Origin: Chitinophagaceae bacterium
GTDB lineage: Bacteria; Bacteroidota; Bacteroidia; Chitinophagales; Chitinophagaceae
Reading direction: 5' to 3'
Length of the DNA stretch: 64,000 nt
NCBI GenBank assembly: GCA_016721085.1
Contig: JADKJI010000026.1
Location: forward strand, 1 to 64,000
Numbering within the stretch: position 1 is the stretch's first letter; every line of letters starts with the position of its first letter. Under the pieces are notes generated by a model, which saw only the letters and a program-made list of their open reading frames with translations, had not been told where the DNA came from and did not search any database. Both the position numbers and the translations under genes were made by a program. Shown in pieces: positions 55,345 through 63,904 of the stretch.

Positions 55345-58300
55345 ATGAGAAAGAAATTATTTTTTTTAGTAGCTAGTTGTTTAATTGGAGGTGCTTTGGT
55401 GAAGGGGCAATCTCCTTCGGTAGTAAGGGAATACAAAAAAGTATTCCCTACCTATCCGTTCTCTGATCCTGATCCGATACCGTCGGCTACGGCTATCTAT
55501 CCTTATTTTAGGTACGATGGGTTTACTAATACGGCCGTAAATAAAGAATGGAAGGTTGTTGAGTTGGAGAATGATTTCATTAAGGTGATGATATTACCGG
55601 AAGTGGGAGGTAAGATATGGACTGCCATTGAAAAGTCTACCGGTGAACCTTATCTGTATTATAACCATACAGTGAAGTTTAGAGATGTGGCGATGCGGGG
55701 TCCTTGGACTAGTGGTGGATTGGAGCCAAACTATGGCATCATCGGGCATACGCCGAATTGCGCTACTCCAGTGGACTATATGGTTCGCACCAATGCTGAT
55801 AAAAGTGTGAGCTGCATCATTGGGGTTTTGGATTTATTGACCCGTACACATTGGCAGATAGAGATCAATCTACCACACGATAAGGCTTTCTTTACAACAA
55901 ATTCTTTCTGGTATAACAGTACTTCTATTGAGCAACCATATTATCATTGGATGAATGCGGGTATTAAGACAAAAGGTAACCTTGAATTTATCTACCCAGG
56001 TACAAATTATATAGGTCATGAGGGGGAACATTTGGATTGGCCAGTGAATAAGGAAAATGGTAAGAAGATCAATTTTTACGAAGAGAATAATTTTGGAATG
56101 TATAAATCTTATCATGTTTTTGGTAAGAATACTGATTTCTTTGGAGCCTATTATCACGATGACCAGTTCGGAATGGTACGCTATGCTCCCTATGAAGATA
56201 AGATCGGTAAGAAGATATGGATTTGGGGTTTGTCGCGCCAGGGAATGATCTGGGATAAGATACTGACAGATACTGATGGACAATACTCCGAAATACAAAG
56301 TGGTCGTCTGTTCAATCAGAATTCACTGGGAAGTACAATGACACCTTTCAAACATCTAAGTTTTGCACCGCACGGAACGGATATATGGAAAGAATACTGG
56401 TATCCTGTTCTCAAGACAAGGGGATTTGTGAATGCAAATAATTATGGGGCTATAAATGTAAAAAAAGAAGATGGTTGGATTAAGATTTTATTATCTCCAG
56501 TTCAGTATTTCACGGATAAGATTGTACTCAAGGCAGGTGGTAAGGTGATTTATGAAAAATCAATTAAGGCAGTACCCTTACAGTTATTTGCTGATTCTGT
56601 AAAAGCAGTTGATGGAGAATTATTATTGACAATGCCATTTTCGGGCTTGCGTTGGACGACCGATATTACTGATGGCAATCTTGCCAGGCCTGTCGAAAGT
56701 CCTGCTGATTATAATTGGAATTCTGCATACGGTAATTATGTGATGGGTAAGGAATTGATGGATCAGAAATTATTTGCCGAAGCAGAGGAAAAGCTTAGGA
56801 CATCCTTGAAGATTGATCCTAACTATCTTCCGGCAATGGTAAAGTTGTCTGAATGGTTATTGAGAAGTGCACAATATCAAGAAGCCTTCCAATGGGCTAA
56901 GAAAGCTATTAGTATCGATACACATGACGGCAGTGGTAATTATTATTATGGATTGTCTGCTCTTCGTATGGGTGATGTTACGAATGCAAAAGATGGCTTC
57001 CAGGTATCTTCTGTTTCTATTGAACATCGTTCCGCTTCTTATACGGAATTGGCAAAGATATATATGAGAGAAAATAACTGGACGAAGGCGATCGAATATG
57101 CGGACAAGGCTATTGATTTCAATCGTTTTAATGTGGAAGCTTATGAGATCAAAGCTGTAGGGTATAGATATCTTTCCGATAAAGAAGGAAAAGAGAATGC
57201 TTTGCAACAATTGGTTGCCATGTATCCATTAAGTGCTTTTGTAAAAACCGAAAAATGGTTTGCAGTTTCAGGGTCACAGGCTCCTCAAAATGTTTTTCAG
57301 AATGAATTGCCTGAAGAGAATTGGATGGAAGTAGCAGCAGGTTATTATGAAAAAGGACTTCATTCAGAAACAAAAAAGATATTGGAGTTGATTCCTCAAA
57401 ATCCATTGGCGAGTTATTGGATGGCTTATATAAATCATTTGCAAGGTAATGAAGCGAAGGCCTGGCTTGATAAAGCTGAAAGCCAATCTCCTGCATTTGT
57501 TTTCCCTTTCCGTTCAGAAATGAAAGAACCCCTCGAATGGGCTGTTGCCAATACAAGAGGCTGGAAAGCACGATATTTTCTTGCCTTATTTTATAAGGAA
57601 AAGAACCAATTGACGAAGGCAAAGGAATTGTTTAATCAATTAGGAGAGCAGCCAGATTATCCGCCTTTCTATGCCACAAGGGCACAGTGGGAGAAGGATA
57701 TGCCTGCTTTAGTTGAAAAGGATTTACAGAAAGCCATTTCATTAGATAAGGAGCAATGGAGATATACAAAACAGTTGGCCGATTTTTATATTGGACAGAA
57801 GAGTTATGATAAGGCTTTGGCTATTGCAGAGCCATTCTTTAAGTCGCATCCATCCCAGTTCATAATGGGTATGCTTTATACAAAAACATTGTTATTGAAT
57901 AAGCGATATAAAGAGTGTGATGCTTTATTGGCAAAGATGGATATCATTCCCTTTGAAGGTGCTACTGATGGAAGAGGTTTGTATTGGGAAGCCAAACTCA
58001 TGCAGGCTATTCAGCAGATGCAGGCAAAACAATATAAGAAGGCATTGTCATTTGTTGAAGCTGCCACATTGTGGCCAGAAAATTTGGGTGTAGGTAAACC
58101 CTATGATGCCGATATCGATAGCAGGGTAGAGAACTGGATGAAGTATCAGTGTTATATAAAAATGAAAAATATAAAAGATGCAAGAATGGCTCTGGATAAA
58201 ATTTTATCTTTCCAGCCAGGTATCTTTAATACTATCAGAAATTTCCAGCCAGCCAATCATCTGATAACCGCATGGGCAATGGAGGCGAATGGGCAGAAAG

Positions 58301-58452
58301 AGGAAGCAATTAAATGGTTAGATAAACAACAGCAACTATTTCCCGCTATGAAACAGATTGCATGGGCAAAAGAAGCGTTTATTTCTAAATCGGCTCCAGC
58401 TAATTCTGAAGAAGAACTAACTACGAGGGTTTTAGTGGAGTTGATGAAATAA
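55345..58452 (+). CDS. DUF5107 domain protein with TPR repeats
   Basis: 1035 residues from the ATG at 55345, where the signal peptide begins (KKLFFLVASCLIGGALVKGQ); the frame is open from 55294. Residues 55-360 are DUF5107: LENDFIKVMILPEVGGKIWT, MRGPWTSGGLEPNYGIIGHT, YYHWMNAGIKTKGNLEFIYP and HGTDIWKEYWYPV. It has the mutarotase-like sandwich of many carbohydrate enzymes; the reaction is unknown. The second half (about 480-1030) is a row of TPR helices (AEEKLRTSLKIDPNYLPAMV, WTKAIEYADKAIDFNRFNVE). DUF5107-TPR proteins are common in Bacteroidota glycan loci. It is the third such sandwich protein in a row. Confidence 0.8.
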   Translation: MRKKLFFLVASCLIGGALVKGQSPSVVREYKKVFPTYPFSDPDPIPSATAIYPYFRYDGFTNTAVNKEWKVVELENDFIKVMILPEVGGKIWTAIEKSTGEPYLYYNHTVKFRDVAMRGPWTSGGLEPNYGIIGHTPNCATPVDYMVRTNADKSVSCIIGVLDLLTRTHWQIEINLPHDKAFFTTNSFWYNSTSIEQPYYHWMNAGIKTKGNLEFIYPGTNYIGHEGEHLDWPVNKENGKKINFYEENNFGMYKSYHVFGKNTDFFGAYYHDDQFGMVRYAPYEDKIGKKIWIWGLSRQGMIWDKILTDTDGQYSEIQSGRLFNQNSLGSTMTPFKHLSFAPHGTDIWKEYWYPVLKTRGFVNANNYGAINVKKEDGWIKILLSPVQYFTDKIVLKAGGKVIYEKSIKAVPLQLFADSVKAVDGELLLTMPFSGLRWTTDITDGNLARPVESPADYNWNSAYGNYVMGKELMDQKLFAEAEEKLRTSLKIDPNYLPAMVKLSEWLLRSAQYQEAFQWAKKAISIDTHDGSGNYYYGLSALRMGDVTNAKDGFQVSSVSIEHRSASYTELAKIYMRENNWTKAIEYADKAIDFNRFNVEAYEIKAVGYRYLSDKEGKENALQQLVAMYPLSAFVKTEKWFAVSGSQAPQNVFQNELPEENWMEVAAGYYEKGLHSETKKILELIPQNPLASYWMAYINHLQGNEAKAWLDKAESQSPAFVFPFRSEMKEPLEWAVANTRGWKARYFLALFYKEKNQLTKAKELFNQLGEQPDYPPFYATRAQWEKDMPALVEKDLQKAISLDKEQWRYTKQLADFYIGQKSYDKALAIAEPFFKSHPSQFIMGMLYTKTLLLNKRYKECDALLAKMDIIPFEGATDGRGLYWEAKLMQAIQQMQAKQYKKALSFVEAATLWPENLGVGKPYDADIDSRVENWMKYQCYIKMKNIKDARMALDKILSFQPGIFNTIRNFQPANHLITAWAMEANGQKEEAIKWLDKQQQLFPAMKQIAWAKEAFISKSAPANSEEELTTRVLVELMK

Positions 58453-58473
58453 GTTATTTCAAATTAGAGAATT

Positions 58474-59259
58474 ATGAAAAAGTATAAAGCAGTCTTATTT
58501 ATTATTTTGGTATTAGGACTGCTTCCTTTTTATAGTCAATCGCAGCGTAGAGGGCATCCAGTCAAGCCACGTTTCAGTGTTTTAGTACTAGCTGAAAATG
58601 GTGGACATCATATTGCTTATTCTCAAAGTGCAAAGGGTTTGTTAGATAAGATTGCTGCTTTACATCATTTCAGGATAGATTATATCAGCAATACAGACTC
58701 TATCACAACTGAATATTTGAAAAGGTACAGATTATTCATTCAGTTGGATTACCCTCCTTATGGATGGAAACCAGAAGCCATAAAAGCATTTGAAGACTAT
58801 ATTGATAAAGGCAGGGGAGGATGGTTAGGTTTTCATCATGCCAGTTTGCTTGGTGAATTTGACGGCACCAGCATATGGCCATGGTTTTATGATTTTATGG
58901 GAGGCATTCGCTTCAAGGATTATATAGCTGATTTTTCTGATGGTACAGTGCATATCGAGAAGACATCACATCCAATTTTTAAGGGATTGCCAGACACTTT
59001 TACTATTCATAAGGAGGAATGGTATACTTATGATAAAAGTCCGAGAGGAAAAGTTAAAGTCTTAGCGAATGTCGATGAAGCAAGTTATTCTCCTGTTAGA
59101 AATCAGAAGATGGGTGATCATCCTGTAATTTGGACGAACCCTGCCAAGAAGGCAAGGAATGTATATATATTCATGGGGCATTCGCCAGAGTTGTTTTATG
59201 ATATGAATTATGTGAGGTTGTTTAATAATGCGATAGTGTGGGCGGCCAAATCGAGATGA
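58474..59259 (+). CDS. Exported ThuA domain protein
   Basis: 261 residues with signal peptide (KAVLFIILVLGLLPFYSQSQ). ThuA (trehalose-utilisation, class I amidotransferase-like) fold: FSVLVLAENGGHHIAYSQSA, IDKGRGGWLGFHHASLLGEF with the conserved Gly-Phe-His-His, HPIFKGLPDTFTIHKEEWYT, NPAKKARNVYIFMGHSPELF, and a closing LFNNAIVWAAKS. ThuA proteins occur with oxidised-sugar (keto-glycoside) pathways, but their reaction is not settled. It lies 21 bases after the DUF5107 gene. Its stop codon falls inside the first unit of palindrome array 2. Confidence 0.85.
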   Translation: MKKYKAVLFIILVLGLLPFYSQSQRRGHPVKPRFSVLVLAENGGHHIAYSQSAKGLLDKIAALHHFRIDYISNTDSITTEYLKRYRLFIQLDYPPYGWKPEAIKAFEDYIDKGRGGWLGFHHASLLGEFDGTSIWPWFYDFMGGIRFKDYIADFSDGTVHIEKTSHPIFKGLPDTFTIHKEEWYTYDKSPRGKVKVLANVDEASYSPVRNQKMGDHPVIWTNPAKKARNVYIFMGHSPELFYDMNYVRLFNNAIVWAAKSR

Positions 59260-59340
59260 CATCTTACCCCCAAGATGACATCTCGGGTATAAGATGACAT
59301 CTACCCCCCAAGATGTCATCTTGGGGGTAAGATGACATCT
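59254..59340. repeat. Palindrome array 2: five AGATGWCATCT units at exact 19-bp period
   Basis: Units start at 59254, 59273, 59292, 59311 and 59330. Spacers are TACCCCCA, CGGGTATA, ACCCCCCA and TGGGGGTA. Unit 4 with its flanks is a longer near-perfect palindrome (CCCCCAAGATG/CATCTTGGGGG). The array begins within the last codons of the ThuA gene and ends about 50 bases before the BNR gene. Confidence 0.9.
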
Positions 59341-59391
59341 CCCCTTGTAAAAAACAACGCTACTTTTACAACTCTTTATCTTTGTCCCGCA

Positions 59392-60641
59392 ATGAAACCC
59401 ATCCTCTTTCTTATTTCATTACTCATTTCCTCCAATCTTCTAAGCCAAAAAGTAGATAGCATCCCAGTTGCGTTGGGCTGGGCGAAAAACTCCGTTAACA
59501 CCGTTGTTTTCAGAAAAAACTCCCTGACTACCTGGAAGCAGACCCAGTTCATAGCCTTCTATGATGAAGAACAATTTCTAGTAATTGGTAAGAGGCAACT
59601 CAATTCATCTAAATGGATATTTCAAAAATCTCCTTATAAGGGAAATGCTGGCGATGCTCATAATAGTATTAGCATCATGGCGGACGGGAAAGGCTTTTTG
59701 CATGTTGCCTGGAATCATCATAATACACCTCTTCAGTATTGTAAAAGCATATCTCCTGGTTCCATAGTACTAGGAGAGAAAATGGCAATGACCGGACAAT
59801 TCGAAGCTAGTGTAACTTATCCGGAGTTTTATAAGATGCCTTCCGGTGATTTGTTGTTTTTATATCGCGACGGTGAATCTGGAAAGGGTAATCTTATAAT
59901 AAACAGTTATAATGTAAGATCAGAAAAATGGAGTCAGATTCAAAGTTTGTTGATTGATGGGGAAGGACAGAGAAATGCCTATTGGCAGGCAGCAGTTGAT
60001 GATAGAGGCTATTTCCATCTTTCATGGGTTTGGCGGGAATCAGCAGATGTAGCCAGTAATCATGATTTGTGTTATGCTTTTTCAAGAGATGGAGGCCTCA
60101 GCTGGGAAAAGTCCACGGGCGAAAAATACAATCTTCCAATCACGGCTGCTACTGCGGAGTATGCCTGTGTGATTCCACAAAAAAGTGAATTGATTAATCA
60201 GACTTCGATGTATGTGTTGGATGGAATTCCAATTATAGCCAGTTATTGGCGGGAGCCGAATCTCTTATTCCACAGTATCATATCGTCTATCTTGAAAATG
60301 GCAAGTGGAAACAGCAGCAACCCTTTCATAGACAGTCTCCATTTAGTTTAACTGGTACTGGTACTAAGCAAATCCCGATTTCAAGGCCTCAAGTAGTTGC
60401 CTGGAAGAAGGGGACTACTTCAAATGTAGCCTTGGTTTTCAGGGATGAAGAAAGGGGGGCCAAGGTTTCAGTTGCTATAAACAAGAGGTTTCCCAATCCC
60501 AATTGGGAATATGATCATGAATGTAATCAACTGTTGGGTCTTGGGAACCGACTTATGATACAGAGCTTTGGAAATCAAAAAGCAATTGAGTCTGTTTGTG
60601 CAAATGTTATTCAGGTAGATGGAGAGGGCAAGGTCATCTAG
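59392..60641 (+). pseudogene. Exported BNR-4-type beta-propeller protein, frameshifted
   Basis: About 415 residues from the ATG at 59392 (KPILFLISLLISSNLLSQ signal); the frame is open from 59332 through the repeat array. Propeller features of the BNR_4 family: QTQFIAFYDEEQFLVIGKRQ, DAHNSISIMADGKGFLHVAW followed by NHHNTPLQY, VTYPEFYKMPSGDLLFLYRD and HDLCYAFSRDGGLSWEKSTG. The frame breaks near 60260-60268 (WREPN) and resumes as IPQYHIVYLENGKWKQQQ, ending at 60641. One missing base explains it. Related propellers occur in polysaccharide loci, some as lyases or hydrolases; activity here is unknown. Confidence 0.75.
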
Positions 60642-60841
60642 CGCCACCTCAGATGATTTATTTGTTAGTTGTTGCTCTTGGCAATTTATAGCAAAACTTC
60701 CTTTTAATTACTCCTATAATTAAAGGCTAGATGCAAGCTAAATGTCAAGTCAATTTGAACTCAGTTCTAAGCTATTTTGTGTAGTGTGAATGACCCTTGC
60801 CTTGCTGATGCTAGCTATATTCAATTATTAATTGTTCATTC

Positions 60842-62436
60842 TTAGGGCAGGATGCTGTTTTCGTTATTAAACACCTCATACGAGAAGTCAATAGGAATCA
60901 CTATATATCTTAGTTTGTTATGCGGCAATCCCATTCTTTCCAGTAAGCTGAATTTATCTTTCTTTGGAGTTTCAGGTATTCCGAATTCTACTGGTTTTAC
61001 TTTATGCTGCAGGTAATAATCTATAGCTAGTAATTGATGCAGGTAAGAATCGTTTGGATAATTTAAGGTAATAAAATCCTTCGCAATACTATAAATATCA
61101 TTTAAAGTGTAAGAATAAAAACTGCTTCTGGATTCAAAATAAGTACCCAATTGAAACAGGAAGTCGAATACGCTATACTTTGATGTTACATATTTCAATG
61201 TATGAGCCAATCGTTTCTTATTCCAATATATTTCAAGGGCATGTTCCAGTCTGGTGATATCCGCTAATTCTTTCTCTGAGAGATAATTACTTTTGATGAT
61301 TTGATAAGGTGCTACTGGATCAAATTCATAACCATAATTAAGATATTTGTCCTTACAGGAGTGCCCTTCAGGAATTTCAAAAATCCTAATTGCAATTCTG
61401 GTGGATATAGCTTGAAGACTTCTTCAAAACTATATTTAATATCATTCCAGTAATCGAAAGGAAGTCCTACTATAAGGTCCAGATGCATTTCAACATGATC
61501 TTTTAATCGCAGTATCACTTCTTTGGTCTTTTCAAAATTCTGTTTCCGGCTAACTTCCAGATTGGCTTTCTGGTTTACTGTTTGTATGCCGATTTCAAAA
61601 CGGAACATACCTTTAGGAACCTTATCTATTATAAACTGCATAATGGCTGGATGCAAAATATCAGCAGTTATTTCAAACTGGAAAACATTCTCAGGTCGGG
61701 CATTATCTAATATGAACTGGAATATGTCTAGTGTAAAATCCTTTTTTACATTGAAAGTTCTGTCAAGAAATTTGATGACTCTACCATGTGTCATAAGATA
61801 AAGCAGATTGCTTTTTATATGATCCATCGGCAGGTAGCGTACTCTGTTATCAAGACTGGCCAAACAGAATTCACATTTATAAGGACAGCCTCTTGATGTT
61901 TCAAGATATAGCACCCTGTTCTTCAACGTATCTACATCATCATGTTGATAGGGGTTCGTATTGGCATATGTTTCCAGGTCAAAGTTGGCCGATTCCAGAT
62001 GATAGATTAGATCGCCATTTTTCTTTGATGCCAGGTTGGCGACTTTCTCAGCAGAAGGGTATTGCTGTAAAAATTGGGTGAAGGGAATTTCACCTTCACC
62101 TGTAATGATATAATCAATCGAGGGCAGTTGAATAGTTTCCTGCCAATCATATGTCACTTCAGGTCCACCCAATAATATTTTTGTAGATGGATTGATGGTT
62201 TTTATCATCGAAGCCACTTCAAGGGTCTGGGTGATATTCCAGATATAGCAGCTGAAGCAGACTACTTCAAACTGGCTGCAGTAGGCGGCAATCTCAGCTT
62301 TATCTTCTTTAATGGTGAATTCCTTCCACGACAGCCTTTCATCATTCTTATTCAGCTCATACAGCAGCCGTATCGCTAAATTCATGTGGATGTATTTAGC
62401 GTTGAGTGTGGTCAGCAAGATTTGCGGCTGTGGCAT
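60842..62436 (-). pseudogene. B12-binding domain radical SAM protein (DUF4080-type), frameshifted
   Basis: About 530 residues from the ATG ending at 62436. The N-terminal cobalamin-binding region (ILLTTLNAKYIHMNLAIRLL, EVVCFSCYIWNITQTLEVAS, LLGGPEVTYDWQETI) is followed by the radical SAM core with the cluster motif TSRGCPYKCEFCLASLD and EITADILHPAIMQFI. The C-terminal DUF4080-like part includes HALEIYWNKKRLAHTLKYVT. The frame ends at 61312 after one missing G near 61350 (GTAAGGACAAAT on the minus strand); GTAAGGGAC would give PVRDKYLNYGYEFDPVAPYQ and continue to the stop at 60842. The substrate is unknown; the gene stands alone. Confidence 0.8.
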
Positions 62437-62575
62437 GCTGCAAATTAAGGATTCTGGGGAAGGTGGAGCGAAATGCTGGTTGTTAGAAGTTGTACGCAAT
62501 TTTTAGTCTTACAACTTTTCCATAGCGGTAAAAGGTTGTAAAGGGGTTGTATTTGGTTCAGAAAAGTTGTAAAGA

Positions 62576-62623
62576 GGTTGTAAAAGGTCTCCAACCTTAT
62601 AAGGTTGGAGACCTTTTACAACC
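62576..62623. repeat. Perfect 48-bp palindrome, copy 1
   Basis: The left half is GGTTGTAAAAGGTCTCCAAC followed by CTTA; the right half is its exact complement, with no loop. Core shared with copy 2: AAGGTCTCCAACCTTA and complement. GGTTGTAAA words precede it (62531-62580). Confidence 0.9.
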
Positions 62624-62824
62624 TGGTAATGATACAACTCATTTATTGGTGAAGATTTTGAGCCAATTTAAAGACGTTCTTTCGTCATTAAATCGTCGAC
62701 TTTAAATGTAACCCAGTCCAGACGTAACTTTCAGACGATTGAAAATTCGCTAATCCAGGACTTGATAGTGTGAATTGTAGGTTACAACCAAGATTGTACA
62801 ACTAATTGTCAGTTACAACAAAAT

Positions 62825-62868
62825 TTGTGCAAGGTCTCCAACCTTATAAGGTTGGAGACCTTGCACAA
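62825..62868. repeat. Perfect 44-bp palindrome, copy 2
   Basis: TTGTGCAAGGTCTCCAACCT plus TA and exact complement. Relative to copy 1 the outer arms differ (TTGTGC against TTGTAA), and the other arm carries the compensating change, so both remain perfect. It lies in the same intergenic space, 201 bases away. Confidence 0.9.
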
Positions 62869-62969
62869 CCTCTTCTTTAGTAAAAATCAATAAAGTCAAA
62901 ATTATAAAGTCAAAAGTCAAAACCAGTGCTTCATTTCGAACACCAATTTTGACTTTATACTTTTGACCT

Positions 62970-63000
62970 AAAAAAAAGACCCAACAAACGTTGAGTCTTA
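62970..63000 (-). terminator. Terminator of tRNA-Leu
   Basis: On the minus strand AAGACTCAAC and GTTGGGTCTT pair around GTTT, followed by eight T. It begins a few bases after the tRNA. Confidence 0.8.
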
Positions 63001-63005
63001 ATCCG

Positions 63006-63089
63006 TGCCCCGAACAGGAATCGAACCTGCACTACCTTGCGATAACCAGATTTTGAGTCTAGCGCGTCTACCAATTCCGCCATCTGGGC
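63006..63089 (-). tRNA. tRNA-Leu (anticodon CAA)
   Basis: 84 nt with a long variable arm, as expected of leucine tRNA. The 5' end is GCCCAGATGGCGGAATTGGT; the anticodon loop CTCAAAA lies between CTAGA and TCTGG, giving CAA, which reads TTG. The variable arm has TTATCGCAAGGTAGT, and the T-arm GGTTCGATTCC is canonical. The acceptor stem GCCCAGA/TCGGGGC has one A-G mismatch at the fifth pair. No CCA is encoded. Confidence 0.93.
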
Positions 63090-63163
63090 TAATGAAAGTT
63101 CAAATGTTTGAGAAGTTGAAGAGGTTCAATAAGTTGCTCCTCGACCGCTTCTCAAAGGGGATG

Positions 63164-63195
63164 CAATATTACGAATTAGCCAAGTTCCCACCAAA
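63164..63195 (-). promoter_or_regulatory. Possible promoter of tRNA-Leu
   Basis: On the minus strand TTTG (63192-63195), 20 bases, then TAATATTG (63164-63171), one mismatch from TAnnTTTG. The leader to the tRNA would be about 70 nt and contains gttgaagaggttcaat words. Confidence 0.45.
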
Positions 63196-63278
63196 CCCAA
63201 ACCCTTTATTTTCTTAACCTTAAACTCAAACTCTTGCCCCCAACCTTGGAACCATGGAACCTATTGAACTTTTAGAAC

Positions 63279-63812
63279 CTAAACCCTTAAACCTTTCCCC
63301 ATCTCCTTCACCTTCTCCCTTATCCTCTCCCGATACTTCCTCCTACAATAGTATTCCTTCACTTGCAACAGTTCTTTTTCGGTAGTAACAGCCTCCTGAT
63401 AATTGTCCAGAATCGCTGCCACAAGCTGGTAGTTGTCATCTATTAATTGTTGGGTTTGTGCCTCTGTCCGGCTTAAAAGGGCCGCATCTGGCTCCATTTC
63501 AAGCTCCATTAACTGTTCGTTGAGTTCCATAACCTCCATCAAAAATGAAGGGTGGAGGGTGTATTTCTCCTCTTCTGCCAATAATCCCTTCAGTTGTAAC
63601 ACATATTTTATGGTTTCATCGGGATTTTGAAGGGTTTTCAGGGCCTTATTGAGCTGGGCCGACATATCCAGGGCCTCCGCCTGGGCCTCAGGACTGGCAG
63701 TGGCGAAATAGTCGGGATGGTACTTCCGGCTAAGCTCAAAATATTTGCGGGGAAGGGCCTTTGTGTCTATTTTTAGCTGCACTGGAAGCCCAAAAAGTTC
63801 GAAATAATTCAT
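63279..63812 (-). CDS. hscB: Fe-S cluster assembly co-chaperone HscB
   Basis: 177 residues. The J-domain (1-70) begins MNYFELFGLPVQLKIDTKAL and has the HPD motif at 32-34 (SRKYHPDYF), which stimulates the ATPase of HscA/DnaK. The C-terminal three-helix domain (about 90-170), with LKGLLAEEEKYTLHPSFLME and LEMEPDAALLS, binds the scaffold IscU. Length matches the family. The final residues (EMGKGLRV) merge with an aacctttcccc word repeat. No other isc gene is in view; the divergent gene is an ECF sigma factor. Confidence 0.85.
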   Translation of the reverse strand: MNYFELFGLPVQLKIDTKALPRKYFELSRKYHPDYFATASPEAQAEALDMSAQLNKALKTLQNPDETIKYVLQLKGLLAEEEKYTLHPSFLMEVMELNEQLMELEMEPDAALLSRTEAQTQQLIDDNYQLVAAILDNYQEAVTTEKELLQVKEYYCRRKYRERIREKVKEMGKGLRV

Positions 63813-63904
63813 GTCCTTTGCATTATATGGCCTAAACGGATAAAAAAAATCATAAGTCCGGTTACAAAATTAGGTCTATTGTTTACAAATTAAGGTACAA
63901 TAGA

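Noticed and set aside
55345..59259. A 3-keto-glycoside pathway assigned on the basis of ThuA
   Set aside because: Neither a DUF1080 hydrolase nor a Gfo/Idh-family dehydrogenase is present in the window, so the assignment would rest on one weak marker.
59254..59340. CRISPR array
   Set aside because: The repeat is only 11 bp and palindromic, spacers are 8 bp and related to each other, and no cas genes are in view.
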